64,000 bases of DNA. It comes from Mycobacterium sp. URHB0044. GTDB taxonomy: Bacteria; Actinomycetota; Actinomycetes; Mycobacteriales; Mycobacteriaceae. Numbering within the stretch: the stretch's first letter is position 1; every line of letters starts with the position of its first letter. A model generated the notes under the pieces. The model did no database searches. It saw only the letters and a program-made list of their open reading frames with translations, and was not told the origin of the DNA. The stretch spans positions 124,001 to 188,000 of the forward strand of contig NZ_JIAW01000007.1 in assembly GCF_000620625.1 (NCBI RefSeq). The letters run 5' to 3'. A program made the position numbers and the translations under genes. This document shows, piece after piece, positions 6,386 to 15,339 of the stretch.

Positions 6386-8701
6386 TTGTCACGTCATCGA
6401 TCTGCCTCGACGCGCCCGTTGGTCCCCCTGCGCCGCTGGATGCACTCGCCCAAGGCGCGGTGGCTCGCCGTGGTCAGCAGCGTGCTGGTGCTGCTCGGCG
6501 TCGGCGAATATCGCACGGGACCCGACGCCTTGGCAGGCGTGCCGAACTCCACCACCGCGGCCACCCTCGACGCCTCCAGACCCGGCAGCATCGTCAGCGT
6601 GTCGCCGCTGCGCTCCGTGGCACCGGAGATCGAGGCGGTCAGCGCGCGATCGGTCCGCGTAGTCTACCGCTCGACGGACGGCCGCACCGGAAGCCCGACT
6701 CCCGTGTCGGGTTCGGTGTTCGAGCCGAAGGGCACCGCGCCGCAAGGTGGTTGGCCCGTCGTCGCGATAGGGCACCGCGGATCCGGCATCGACGAGGACT
6801 GCGCCCCGTCGTTGTCGACGACACTGCTCGGCGAGGCGCCGCTCGTCGCCACCCTGCTCCAACGCGGTTATGCCGTGTCGCTCACCGACTATCAGGGGCT
6901 CGGCGTACCCGGCACCGTGCACGGGTATCTCGACGCCGCCACCGCGGGACGCAACGTCATCGACTCGGTCCGCGCCCTGCGCGGCATCTTTCCGAACGTC
7001 TCGACGCGGTGGGCCACGGTCGGCACCGCCCAGGGTGGCGGTGCCGCATGGGCGGCGGACCAACAGGCCGCGGGCTACGCCGCGGATCTCCAGTTGGTAG
7101 GGGCAATTGCCTTGTCCCCCATCACCGATGCCAGCGGGCTTGTGGACAGCGCTCAGAACGGCACGCTCACCGTGGGGCAACGCACCACGCTGCTATGGTC
7201 GCTCGCCTCATTGAGCCGCCTGCATCCGGACCTCGATCTCGACGACTACCGCCACGGCGTAGCCGCTCGGCAATGGGACGCACTGACGGCTTGTTCGGGC
7301 GCGCTGGTTCACAAGGGCAGCGTTGCGGCGAGAAACCTCGGCCCACGAGATCTCGCGCCGTCGACGGTTGAGTCGGCCGACACGCTGCGAGCCCTGATGC
7401 GCCAGTTCGCGATCACCGATCAGCCGCTGACGGCACCTCTCTCGGTGGTCTACGACGCCGACGCCACCGCCGCGGAGTATCGGTGGACCATGAATTCGAT
7501 CAACCGCGCGTGCGGCGCCGGCGGCACGATCGCGTGGCGCGTGCAGCGCGGTGACGACGGTGCAAGCACTCCGCCCGACCAGATCGATTGGCTGGCAGAA
7601 CGATTCGCGGGGACGCCCGCGGCCAACCTCTGCAACTCCGGGTCGGTGAGCGGTCCGGCGGCGGGCACGGTGCTACGCACCGAGGAGATCCCGGACGTCG
7701 CCGCCTCTCTTCCACCGGGTTCTCACGCCGCCCGGGTGCTGTACGGATCGACCCGCGCCGACACCGGTGCCGCGACGGTGGTCTCTGGAACGGTCTTCGC
7801 ACCGGCAGGCACAGCTCCACCGGGCGGTTGGCCCGTCATCGCATACGGCCACGGCACCACCGGCATCTACGAACAGTGCGCGCCGTCACTGTCCAGCACC
7901 CTGCTGGAGCAGGCGTCCGCGGTAGGCGGGCTACTCCAAGCCGGTTACGCCGTCGCGTTCGCCGACTACGAGGGACTCGGTGCGCCAGGCGTGCACCCCT
8001 ATTTGGACTCGCGCACGGCAGGACTCAACGTCATCGATTCCGTGCGAGCCCTCCGCGCGACGTTCCCCGAGGTCTCTGGACGATGGGCCGCCATCGGGCA
8101 CTCGCAAGGCGGGGCAGCGGTATGGGCGGCCGATGAACAAGTCGGCACGTACGCGCCCGAACTCGATCTCGTCGGGGCGGTCGCACTGGCGCCGGCGGCG
8201 GACGTGACGGGCATCGTCGACAAGGCCGTCGAGGGCACGCTGACACCCGAACAGCTCGCCACGCTCCAGACACTGCTCACCTCCATGGAACGGGTGCACC
8301 CGGAGTTCGACGCCGACGACTTCCGCCGTGGGACCGCGGTCGAGAACTGGGGACTCGTCGGCCCATGCGTTGCCTCGGTACCGGACAGCGTTCAGACGGG
8401 CGAGATCGCTTCGGCGCCAACGCAAGCCGCCGACCAACTGCATTCGATTCTGCAGCGCTGGGCATTGCCACAACGCCAGCTGTCCGCGCCGCTGTCCATC
8501 GTCTACGGCACTGCCGATCAGTACGTCGACCAACAGTGGACCACCGACGCCATCGCCCGCTCGTGCGCACTTGGCGATTCGATGAACTTCCGCTTGCAAC
8601 CCGGGAAGGGTCACGCCGACCTGGACTGGATCGGCCAGCTCTATTGGCTCCGGGACCGCTTTCAGGCCGTGCCGATCACGAGCGACTGCCCGGCGCCCTA
8701 G
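6386..8701 (+). CDS. tandem-duplicated secretory lipase, first domain catalytically dead
   Basis: A 771-residue exported protein made of two homologous alpha/beta-hydrolase units of the secretory lipase (LIP) type. TTG 6386 is chosen because CGGGAG lies 5 nt upstream and the promoter -10 box covers the earlier ATG 6281. A basic N-terminus (RHR...RRW) precedes a hydrophobic segment (WLAVVSSVLVLLGVG), a signal peptide or anchor. Unit 2 has an intact nucleophile elbow GHSQG (Ser573), an acid loop GTADQYVD and the His motif GKGHADLDW. Unit 1 has GTAQG instead (Ala215), and its His region reads GDDGASTPPDQIDW, with no His. Both share (H/R)G(S/T)GI.E.CAPS and DYxGLG signatures. Only the second half should hydrolyse ester substrates; the first may be structural or bind lipid. 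Confidence 0.85.
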   Translation: MSRHRSASTRPLVPLRRWMHSPKARWLAVVSSVLVLLGVGEYRTGPDALAGVPNSTTAATLDASRPGSIVSVSPLRSVAPEIEAVSARSVRVVYRSTDGRTGSPTPVSGSVFEPKGTAPQGGWPVVAIGHRGSGIDEDCAPSLSTTLLGEAPLVATLLQRGYAVSLTDYQGLGVPGTVHGYLDAATAGRNVIDSVRALRGIFPNVSTRWATVGTAQGGGAAWAADQQAAGYAADLQLVGAIALSPITDASGLVDSAQNGTLTVGQRTTLLWSLASLSRLHPDLDLDDYRHGVAARQWDALTACSGALVHKGSVAARNLGPRDLAPSTVESADTLRALMRQFAITDQPLTAPLSVVYDADATAAEYRWTMNSINRACGAGGTIAWRVQRGDDGASTPPDQIDWLAERFAGTPAANLCNSGSVSGPAAGTVLRTEEIPDVAASLPPGSHAARVLYGSTRADTGAATVVSGTVFAPAGTAPPGGWPVIAYGHGTTGIYEQCAPSLSSTLLEQASAVGGLLQAGYAVAFADYEGLGAPGVHPYLDSRTAGLNVIDSVRALRATFPEVSGRWAAIGHSQGGAAVWAADEQVGTYAPELDLVGAVALAPAADVTGIVDKAVEGTLTPEQLATLQTLLTSMERVHPEFDADDFRRGTAVENWGLVGPCVASVPDSVQTGEIASAPTQAADQLHSILQRWALPQRQLSAPLSIVYGTADQYVDQQWTTDAIARSCALGDSMNFRLQPGKGHADLDWIGQLYWLRDRFQAVPITSDCPAP

Positions 8702-8705
8702 CCCG

Positions 8706-11387
8706 TCACCAGTCGTCACGACCCGTCGGGCTCGTCGGCGCCATGACCGCCAACGGATCGTTGGGGTGAGCCGGCGCCGACCACGTAGGGCCGGCGCAGA
8801 CCATGTCCTGTGGCAGCGAGATCTGGGTGGGCAACGGCACCCCGAAGCCGCTCACCGCGGGCAGATTCAAAGCCGGCATGGCGAACAACCCGCCACCTCC
8901 GCCCGCACCGGGCGCCGCGAGCGTCGGTTGCGGCAGGAATTCGGCGGCCAGGGCCGCAGCTCCCGTGAGCGGAGCGATGACCTCGCCGGGAACGGCCTGC
9001 GCCGCGCCGGCCAAGGGGGCGCCGATCAATCCCGACGCGACGGCCGGGACACCCATCGCGGCCGCGGCAGGCGCACCAACCGCGGCTGCAGCAGGGGCAC
9101 CAACGGTGGCCGCGGCCGGCGCCGCTGCCGCCGCGGCGACCGGGACAGCCGCACCGCCACCGCCACCGGCTCCGCCACCACCGGCACCGCCACCACCACC
9201 TCCGGCTCCGCCACCACCGCCACCACCGCCACCACCGGCACCGCCACCTCCGACTCCCGCGCCGCCACCGCCTGCCGGGCCACCGCCAACCGCGGCTTCG
9301 GCCGCCGGCGCACCGGCCGCGCCGCCACCGGTCGAGCCAAGCTGCGCGGCGTCTGCCATTGGCACGGCGGCGGCCTCCTGCCCGCCCGTGCCGGCCGCTT
9401 GCCGTAGCGCGTCATCCGACGACGACGCGGCGAGCTCTTGGGCGTTTGATACATCGACACCTGCCTGGCCCGAGCCGCCCGCTTGGCCCGAGGCGTCACC
9501 TCTCTCGAGTTCCGCCGCCGCACGGGCAGCGTCTTCCTCGAGTCGGGCCGCTGCCAAGCCATCACCCGCGTCGGCGGCCGACGACGCCTGCTCCACCCCT
9601 GCCGCCGCCAGGCCCTGCTCGGCACCAGCGGCGCCAGCGGCCCCGGCACCCGATCCACCGCCGCCACCGGCACCACCGGCGCCAGCGCCCGATCCACCGG
9701 CTGCGGCGGTGACGGCATCGACCGCCGAACCGCCGCCCGCACCCGGCAGCCCCGCCGCAGAGCCACCCTCGAGCGCACCGGCCGCCGGCACTCCGGCTGC
9801 CGCGGCAGCGCTGTCCGCCACGGCGGCGCCCTCGGCCACGCCGGAAGCGGTAGCGAGTCCCGCGGACGCAGCGTCGGCGGCGCCGACAGCCGCAGTTCCG
9901 GCCTGCGCGGCGCCACCACCCGCTGCTGCGGCTTGTGCGGCGCCACCGCCGACAGCCCCGGCCTGCGCGGCGCTCGGTAGGGCGCTCAACGCCGCGGACG
10001 GGAGTCCCAGCGGAACCGTGCCCGCGGCCGGTGGTGCGATCGACGGCACGCTGAACCCGGGCAGGCTCATCCCGGGAAGTCCGCCGACCGCAGCCGTGCC
10101 TGGCGCACCGGCCGTCACCGCACTGGCGGCGGGTGCACCGCCGGTGATGGCGCCCGAATTACCCGCAGCCACCTGTACCGGCACCTCGACCGCGCCGGAG
10201 TTTCCCGCGGCCACCTGCACCGGCACCTCGACGCCACCGGAATTGCCCGCGGCCACCTGAACCGGCACCTCGACACCACCCGAATTGCCCGCAGCCACCT
10301 GAACCGGCACCTCCACCGCGCCCGAATTACCGGCAGCCACCTGAACCGGCACCTCGTCCGCCGCGGGAGCGCCGGCATCGACGACGGCCGCCGTCGGCAC
10401 ACCAGCCGCGGCGGACTCACCGACGGGCACCGCGGCCGCGGCCGCGTCACCACCGGCGGCACCGCCGGGAACGGCAGCAAGCGCTTCAGCCGGGACGGCC
10501 CCAACGCCGTTTCCACCCGCGGTCGATGCCACGTCGGCTGCACCCGCGGCGGGAACTCCGACGCCCGCGTTCGCCGCGACGGGAGCCGCCACGTTCTGCG
10601 CGCCGCCGCCCTGTCCCGCCGCGTCCCGCAGCATGTCGGCGTCGACCGACCCGTCGGACTGTGCTCCTTCCAGACCGTCTGCACCCCCACCGCCTTGGCC
10701 GGCACCGCCCGAGACGCCCGCATCCCGAATCACATCGCCCGATTCATGGCCGGCGTCGGCCAAGCCGGCGTTGTCATGAACGTCGCCCACTGCCGTCGCC
10801 GAACCTGCATCGGCCTGTTGACCACCACCGACCCCGGCGGCGTCCTGCAACACACCAGCCGCGTTCACACCCCCGGCACCGCCACCGGCAGCGCCACCAC
10901 CAGCTGCAGCCCCACCGGCCGCGCCACCTGCGGCTGCCCCGCCACCGGCGACACCACCGCCTGCGGCACCACTGTTGACGGCGGCCGCATTCGAGGCAAC
11001 ACCATTGGCCGCGGCAATGCCGTTCGCCGCCGTGATGCCGTTCGCCACCGTGGCACCACCGCCCGCAGCACCGTTGGCAGCCGCACCACTCGCGGCAACG
11101 CCATTGGCCGCCGCGGCGCCACCTTGCACCGCACTACTGGCCGGAGGAATCACGACCGGTGCGGGCGGCGACACGGCGCCGGTGAGAATCGAGGTGGCAC
11201 TCTGCATCGACGCCGGGACGTTCGCCGGCGCCGCCGCCAACTGCTGCATCATTCCCAGACACGGCACGCCAGGAGGCGATTGGCTCGCCGGTTCCGCCAG
11301 TGCTGCGGAGCTGAGCGCGAAAAGCGGCGAGCACATCGCCGCGAGCGCCATGGTGGTGACGGCGACGCGATTGGTCGTCCTTGACAT
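8706..11387 (-). CDS. large Ala/Gly-rich exported repeat protein
   Basis: An 893-residue protein. The ATG at 11387 has GGGGAG 4 nt upstream; an earlier ATG at 11456 lacks a site. It has a signal peptide (VAVTTMALAAMCSPLFALSSAALA), then a short conserved-looking segment with Cys (PGVPCLGMMQQLAAAPANVP). About 750 residues of Ala/Gly/Val-rich low complexity follow, including five 14-residue repeats of the form VEVPVQVAAGNSGA and a run of GGGGAG units. The C-terminus is less repetitive and hydrophobic (LFAMPALNLPAVSGFGVPLP, DMVCAGPTW). There is no PE or PPE domain, so it is not a PE_PGRS protein. It is likely cell-wall or surface located; function unknown. Confidence 0.75.
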   Translation of the reverse strand: MSRTTNRVAVTTMALAAMCSPLFALSSAALAEPASQSPPGVPCLGMMQQLAAAPANVPASMQSATSILTGAVSPPAPVVIPPASSAVQGGAAAANGVAASGAAANGAAGGGATVANGITAANGIAAANGVASNAAAVNSGAAGGGVAGGGAAAGGAAGGAAAGGGAAGGGAGGVNAAGVLQDAAGVGGGQQADAGSATAVGDVHDNAGLADAGHESGDVIRDAGVSGGAGQGGGGADGLEGAQSDGSVDADMLRDAAGQGGGAQNVAAPVAANAGVGVPAAGAADVASTAGGNGVGAVPAEALAAVPGGAAGGDAAAAAVPVGESAAAGVPTAAVVDAGAPAADEVPVQVAAGNSGAVEVPVQVAAGNSGGVEVPVQVAAGNSGGVEVPVQVAAGNSGAVEVPVQVAAGNSGAITGGAPAASAVTAGAPGTAAVGGLPGMSLPGFSVPSIAPPAAGTVPLGLPSAALSALPSAAQAGAVGGGAAQAAAAGGGAAQAGTAAVGAADAASAGLATASGVAEGAAVADSAAAAAGVPAAGALEGGSAAGLPGAGGGSAVDAVTAAAGGSGAGAGGAGGGGGSGAGAAGAAGAEQGLAAAGVEQASSAADAGDGLAAARLEEDAARAAAELERGDASGQAGGSGQAGVDVSNAQELAASSSDDALRQAAGTGGQEAAAVPMADAAQLGSTGGGAAGAPAAEAAVGGGPAGGGGAGVGGGGAGGGGGGGGGGAGGGGGGAGGGGAGGGGGAAVPVAAAAAAPAAATVGAPAAAAVGAPAAAAMGVPAVASGLIGAPLAGAAQAVPGEVIAPLTGAAALAAEFLPQPTLAAPGAGGGGGLFAMPALNLPAVSGFGVPLPTQISLPQDMVCAGPTWSAPAHPNDPLAVMAPTSPTGRDDW
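10150..10359 (-). repeat. five tandem 42-bp repeats inside the Ala/Gly-rich gene
   Basis: Units at 10150-10191, 10192-10233, 10234-10275, 10276-10317 and 10318-10359 differ by only a few bases each and encode 14-residue units containing VPVQVAAGNSG. Copy number in such coding minisatellites often varies between strains. Confidence 0.9.
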
Positions 11388-11605
11388 ATTCTCCCCAGCC
11401 CTTCTCGGTTCAAGGCCGAAGGTAAGTCCCAGCGATGTAATTTGCCGATGCGACAATAACGGGGTTACCGATCCGATACGAAGGCGATCCGTGCCCGTGA
11501 CCTCATGCGAGAGGCATTGGCGCGCAATTTATTTCACATGGTGAAGAACATTCGATGGATGGATCGCGCGATGGTGCCCTCGATTTGGCGTGCCGAATCG
11601 CGCGA

Positions 11606-11637
11606 TCGGCCCGCCACCCAACGAGGTGGCGGGCCGA
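11606..11637 (-). terminator. hairpin terminator candidate after the DUF4189 gene
   Basis: TCGGCCCGCCACC (11606-11618) pairs perfectly with GGTGGCGGGCCGA (11625-11637), with a 6-nt loop. It lies 15 bp past the stop at 11653. There is no T tract, which is common for mycobacterial terminators. The remaining sequence from 11388 to 11605 shows no gene. Confidence 0.6.
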
Positions 11638-11652
11638 CTCGGCGCTGCGGAC

Positions 11653-12156
11653 TCAGGTCCCCGACAGCTGACCGATGTGCCCGGTGAACGACAAGGCCGA
11701 ACCGCCGTTCGAGCACGCCACCGTCGCGATGCGATAGCCGGCAGTGGACTGAAGGGCCGCGGTCTGCGAGCTGATCACGGTCGGACCCTGGCCGGCGTGC
11801 CACAGCTCCCAGGCGAGCGGGTTGACGGCGAGAGCGGTGCACTTGCTCTCGGCAATGTCGGTCACCAGGCACTGGCTCCCGCCCGCGCTCTGGCAGGCAC
11901 TGAGCGCGTTGAGGCGGGCGCCGTCTCGTGTCGGCGCATTCACCCAGGTGGCCCAGACTCCGGTCTCCGCCGACAAGGCGATGGCCGAGTATTGCGTCGG
12001 GCTCGCTACTTGAGCCGGGGCACTCGGCTTTCCCGGGAGGGTGGGGACGATTGGACGCGCATTGGCGGTCGCGGCGCCCAGGCCGCCGGCGGCGACGGCG
12101 CCGGCAGCGATCAGCAGGGTGGCGGCGGTGATCCGACGGCGGGTGGTGGTGCTCAT
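11653..12156 (-). CDS. secreted DUF4189-domain protein
   Basis: A 167-residue protein with a Sec signal peptide ([28 protein letters not shown]). The mature region [35 protein letters not shown]...[16 protein letters not shown] has the DUF4189 pattern: small aromatic repeats plus paired Cys ([25 protein letters not shown]) that would form disulfides outside the cell. Function in the family is unknown. The ATG at 12156 is chosen for AGGAG 7 nt upstream; an in-frame ATG at 12201 has no such site. It is divergent from the enoyl-CoA hydratase gene and followed by a strong hairpin. Confidence 0.8.
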   Translation of the reverse strand: MSTTTRRRITAATLLIAAGAVAAGGLGAATANARPIVPTLPGKPSAPAQVASPTQYSAIALSAETGVWATWVNAPTRDGARLNALSACQSAGGSQCLVTDIAESKCTALAVNPLAWELWHAGQGPTVISSQTAALQSTAGYRIATVACSNGGSALSFTGHIGQLSGT

Positions 12157-12258
12157 GATGGTCTCCTTCAGGTCTTCGCGGCCCGGTCGGGCTGCGTTCA
12201 CCTGTTAGGAGTGAGTGGTCGCACCGATTCCCTCAGTTTTGGTGAAACGAACCTTCAC

Positions 12259-12264
12259 TACGCT
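12259..12264 (+). promoter_or_regulatory. -10 box of a leaderless enoyl-CoA hydratase transcript
   Basis: TACGCT lies exactly at -12 to -7 relative to the GTG at 12271, the geometry of mycobacterial leaderless genes. No Shine-Dalgarno sequence is present before that GTG. Confidence 0.5.
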
Positions 12265-12270
12265 GAGTGC

Positions 12271-13023
12271 GTGTCCGACCTGGTTCTCACGAGCATCGAT
12301 GATCGCGTCGCGCTCATCACCATCAACGATCCCGACCGCCGCAACGCGGTGACGGCCGAGATCTCGGCAGCGCTTCGCGCGGCTGTCGACGCCGTCGAGG
12401 ATGACCCGGATGTACATGCCGTGATAGTCACCGGCGCCGGCAAGGCGTTTTGCGCGGGCGCCAATCTCACCGCGCTGGGCGCCGCGGCCGAGGATGGCCT
12501 ACGCGTGATCTACGACGGCTTTCTCGCCCTCGCGCAGTGCTCACTACCGACCATCGCGGCGGTCAACGGCCCCGCCGTCGGCGCCGGACTCAACTTGGCG
12601 CTCGCGGCCGACGTGCGCATCGCAGGGCCGGGCGCCTTGTTCGATCCCCGGTTCCAGAAGCTCGGAATCCATCCCGGCGGCGGCGCGACGTGGATGCTGC
12701 AGCGCGCGGTCGGCCCGCAGGTGGCACGGGCGTCGCTGCTGTTCGGCATGCGGTTCGACGCGGACGCGGCGGTGCGACATGGGTTGGCCCTGCAGGTCGC
12801 CGACGACCCGGTGGCGGCCGCGCGCGAACTCGCCGCGGGCCCCGCCTCGGCGCCGCGCGACGTCGTGCTCGCAACGAAGGCCTCCATGCGGGCGACCGCC
12901 AATCCGGGCACCGTCGACACCGAGCAGCACCGGATCGCCGTCGACGTGGAGATCGGTCCGCAGGCGGCGTCCATCGAGTCCCCCGAGTTCGCCGCGCGAT
13001 TGGCCGCCGCCAAACAGCGTTAA
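12271..13023 (+). CDS. enoyl-CoA hydratase/isomerase family protein
   Basis: A 250-residue crotonase-fold protein. Conserved motifs are [12 protein letters not shown] (start of the fold), [12 protein letters not shown] (oxyanion-hole loop) and [25 protein letters not shown] (second oxyanion hole). The C-terminal region runs to [21 protein letters not shown]. In enoyl-CoA hydratases two Glu residues sit after the second loop; here the second position reads [14 protein letters not shown] with His/Pro rather than a clear catalytic Glu, so hydratase activity is uncertain. Start GTG 12271 is supported by a leaderless promoter. A much longer open frame runs upstream, antisense to the DUF4189 gene, and is rejected. 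It converges on bkdC and may act in the same acyl-CoA pathways. Confidence 0.85.
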   Translation: MSDLVLTSIDDRVALITINDPDRRNAVTAEISAALRAAVDAVEDDPDVHAVIVTGAGKAFCAGANLTALGAAAEDGLRVIYDGFLALAQCSLPTIAAVNGPAVGAGLNLALAADVRIAGPGALFDPRFQKLGIHPGGGATWMLQRAVGPQVARASLLFGMRFDADAAVRHGLALQVADDPVAAARELAAGPASAPRDVVLATKASMRATANPGTVDTEQHRIAVDVEIGPQAASIESPEFAARLAAAKQR

Positions 13024-13025
13024 CC

Positions 13026-13107
13026 CCCTCTCGCCCAGGGGCGATTTGTGCACTCGCGGTTGCTGCGCGCGCCACTGCCGGTGCACAAATCGCGAGGGAA
13101 GAGAGGG
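13026..13107. terminator. long inverted repeat between convergent genes (GATTTGTG family)
   Basis: Outer arms are CCCTCTC (13026-13032) and GAGAGGG (13101-13107). Inner perfect 13-bp arms are GCGATTTGTGCAC (13041-13053) and GTGCACAAATCGC (13081-13093). It sits between convergent echA-like and bkdC genes and can serve as a bidirectional terminator. The GATTTGTG arm recurs at 20303. Confidence 0.6.
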
Positions 13108-14298
13108 TCAGAGGTCGAGCAGGGCCAGGTCGGGCGTCTCGATGAGATTCCGCAATTCGCCGAGGAACGCGGCGACTTGGGAGCCGTCGGCGACGCGGTG
13201 ATCGAATGCGCACGTCAGCGTCATGGTCGGGCGGGCGACCACGGCGCCGTCCACCACGACGGCACGCTCCTTGAGCGATCCCATCCCGAGGATGGCGGCT
13301 TCGGGATGGTTGATCACCGGAACGCCCTCGTCGAGGCCCAGCGCGCCGAAGTTCGACACCGTGAACGTCGAGCCTTGCAGCTCAACGGGTTTGATCGTGC
13401 CGGCCCGCGCGTCGGCCACCAGGCGCGTGACCGCATCCGCGAGCTCGCGGGTGGTCTTGGCCTGGGCGTTGGACACGACGGGTACCAGCAGGCCACGCGG
13501 CGCAGCCACGCCGATGCCGAGGTGCACGCTCGGATGGACGTGGACGCGTGGGCCGTCGATGGTGTCCATCCACGTGGAGTTCAGGATCGGGTGATGCTGA
13601 AGCGCAATCGTCAACAACCGCAACGTCAGAACGAACGGCGTGATCGGCTCCGCACTTACCTTGGACAGCCGGTCGCGCAGTGCCAACAAAGCCGAACAGT
13701 CCACCTGAACGGAGGCATGTGCGTCGGGAATCTCTCTGCGCGACAACGCCATCCGCCGAGCCATCTCGGTCTGCACGCCACCGACGGGCATCGAATCGGT
13801 CGACGAGCCGGACACCGCGCCCAGTACGTCGTCGCGGGTGATCACACCGCCGGGGCCCGAACCCGGTGCGATGGCGGTGATGTCGACGTTGAGGTCGGCG
13901 GCCAGCTTGCGCACCGGCGGCTTCGCCCGCGGGCGGCGCCGTGAATCGTCCATCGCGTCGTCGGTGCCGTAGCCGACGAGCACGGGCTTGCGGGCCGGCA
14001 CGGCGGTGTCATCCCCGGCTGGCGCCGCGCTTGCCTGGACTGCACCCACTGCCGTCGCGATGCGTACCAGAGTGGAGCCAACCGCCAATGTTTCCCCTTC
14101 GGCGCCACCGAGTTCCACGACACGGCCGGCATACGGGCTGGGGATCTCGACCTCTGCCTTGTTGGTCTCCACGGTGCACAGCGTCTGGTTGAGCTCCACC
14201 TGATCGCCGACGGATACCAGCCAGGCGGTGACGGTTGCTTCCTCCAGCCCCTCGCCGAGGTCCGGTACCAGGAAGTCCCGTATGCCGTCGGCGCTCAT
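13108..14298 (-). CDS. bkdC: branched-chain 2-oxoacid dehydrogenase E2 (dihydrolipoyl acyltransferase)
   Basis: 396 residues: the E2 core of the branched-chain 2-oxoacid dehydrogenase complex, which transfers acyl groups to CoA. Domains in order are a lipoyl domain (lysine in [10 protein letters not shown], about residue 44), a peripheral subunit-binding domain ([20 protein letters not shown] and [10 protein letters not shown]), and a catalytic acyltransferase domain ending in the active-site signature [15 protein letters not shown]. The ATG at 14298 overlaps the stop of bkdB (ATGA); an upstream in-frame ATG at 14325 is unlikely. It is the last gene of bkdABC and runs into a terminator shared with the convergent hydratase. 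Matches M. tuberculosis Rv2495c in order and content. Confidence 0.93.
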   Translation of the reverse strand: MSADGIRDFLVPDLGEGLEEATVTAWLVSVGDQVELNQTLCTVETNKAEVEIPSPYAGRVVELGGAEGETLAVGSTLVRIATAVGAVQASAAPAGDDTAVPARKPVLVGYGTDDAMDDSRRRPRAKPPVRKLAADLNVDITAIAPGSGPGGVITRDDVLGAVSGSSTDSMPVGGVQTEMARRMALSRREIPDAHASVQVDCSALLALRDRLSKVSAEPITPFVLTLRLLTIALQHHPILNSTWMDTIDGPRVHVHPSVHLGIGVAAPRGLLVPVVSNAQAKTTRELADAVTRLVADARAGTIKPVELQGSTFTVSNFGALGLDEGVPVINHPEAAILGMGSLKERAVVVDGAVVARPTMTLTCAFDHRVADGSQVAAFLGELRNLIETPDLALLDL

Positions 14299-15338
14299 GG
14301 CTGGCTCATCGCCTTCTCGACGCAATCCAGCAGTCGATCCACGCCAGGCAACCAGAGTTTCTCCAGCCGAGCCGGCGGGTAGGGCGTGTCAAAACCCGTG
14401 GCACGCAACACCGGAGCCTCGAGATCGTAGAAGAGCTCCTCGGAGATGCGCGCGGCCAACTCCGCACCGAAGCCGAGCGTGCGCGGACCCTCGTGCATCA
14501 CCACGGCCCGGCCCGTCTTGCGCACCGACGCCGCGATGGTGTCGAAGTCGAGCGGATTGAGCGACCGCAGGTCGACGACCTCGAGCCCGTAGTGGGCCGA
14601 CTCGGCAGCGCTCAGCGCGGTCGAGACCAGAGAACCGTAGGTGAGCACCGTGACGTCGTCACCAGCCCGCCGGATCGCGGCCCGTCCGATGGGCTCACCG
14701 GGCACCGACGTGTCGACGGTCTCACGACCCCAGTACCGCCGCTTGGGTTCCAGGAAGATCACCGGATCCCGGTCGGCAATGGCGTACCGCAGCAGCCAGT
14801 ACGCGTCCGACGGCGTCGACGGCACCACCACCTTCAAGCCGGCGGTGTGCAGCCAATAGGTCTCGGTCGACTCCGAATGATGTTCGACCGCACCGATTCC
14901 GCCGAACGACGGGATCCGGATCGTCACCGGCATGTCGACGTCGCCGCGGGTCCGCATCCGGTACTTCGCCAGGTGACTGACGATCTGGTCGAACGCGGGC
15001 GCAGCGAAACCGTCGAACTGGATCTCGGGCACCGGTACGAACCCGCGGATCGCCATCCCGATGGCGATGCCGATGATCGCGGACTCCGCCAGCGGCGTAT
15101 CGAAACATCGCCCGTCGCCGAAGGTTTCGGCCAGCCCCTCGGTGACCCGGAACACGCCGCCGAGCCTGGCGACGTCTTCGCCGAACACCAGCACCCGGTC
15201 GTCGGCGGCCATGGCGTCGTGCAACGCCTGGTTGATCGCACGCGCCATGGTCGAATCGGCGACGGCGGGCACCGTCGTCAGGAACGGCTCCGGGTTGTCG
15301 TCTCCGTGCATCGGTAGTCGCTCGATGATCTGTGTCAT
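14295..15338 (-). CDS. bkdB: branched-chain 2-oxoacid dehydrogenase E1 beta subunit
   Basis: 347 residues, with the transketolase-like pyrimidine-binding fold of E1 beta. Visible motifs are [22 protein letters not shown] (N-terminal domain start), [47 protein letters not shown] and [18 protein letters not shown]. With BkdA it makes the thiamine-diphosphate-dependent heterotetramer that decarboxylates branched 2-oxo acids from Leu, Ile and Val. It overlaps bkdC by 4 nt and starts 2 nt before the bkdA stop in transcript order, so the three genes form a tight operon. The length is normal. Confidence 0.93.
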   Translation of the reverse strand: MTQIIERLPMHGDDNPEPFLTTVPAVADSTMARAINQALHDAMAADDRVLVFGEDVARLGGVFRVTEGLAETFGDGRCFDTPLAESAIIGIAIGMAIRGFVPVPEIQFDGFAAPAFDQIVSHLAKYRMRTRGDVDMPVTIRIPSFGGIGAVEHHSESTETYWLHTAGLKVVVPSTPSDAYWLLRYAIADRDPVIFLEPKRRYWGRETVDTSVPGEPIGRAAIRRAGDDVTVLTYGSLVSTALSAAESAHYGLEVVDLRSLNPLDFDTIAASVRKTGRAVVMHEGPRTLGFGAELAARISEELFYDLEAPVLRATGFDTPYPPARLEKLWLPGVDRLLDCVEKAMSQP

Positions 15339-15339
15339 C

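Noticed and set aside
8803..10260. Long plus-strand Pro-rich open frame opposite the Ala/Gly-rich gene
   Set aside because: It is the GC-rich mirror of the repeat gene. The minus strand has a signal peptide, a ribosome site and a sensible C-terminus; the plus frame has none.
11590..12270. Upstream extension of the enoyl-CoA hydratase frame
   Set aside because: The extra 227 residues run antisense to the DUF4189 gene and show no crotonase features. GTG 12271 fits the family N-terminus and a leaderless promoter.
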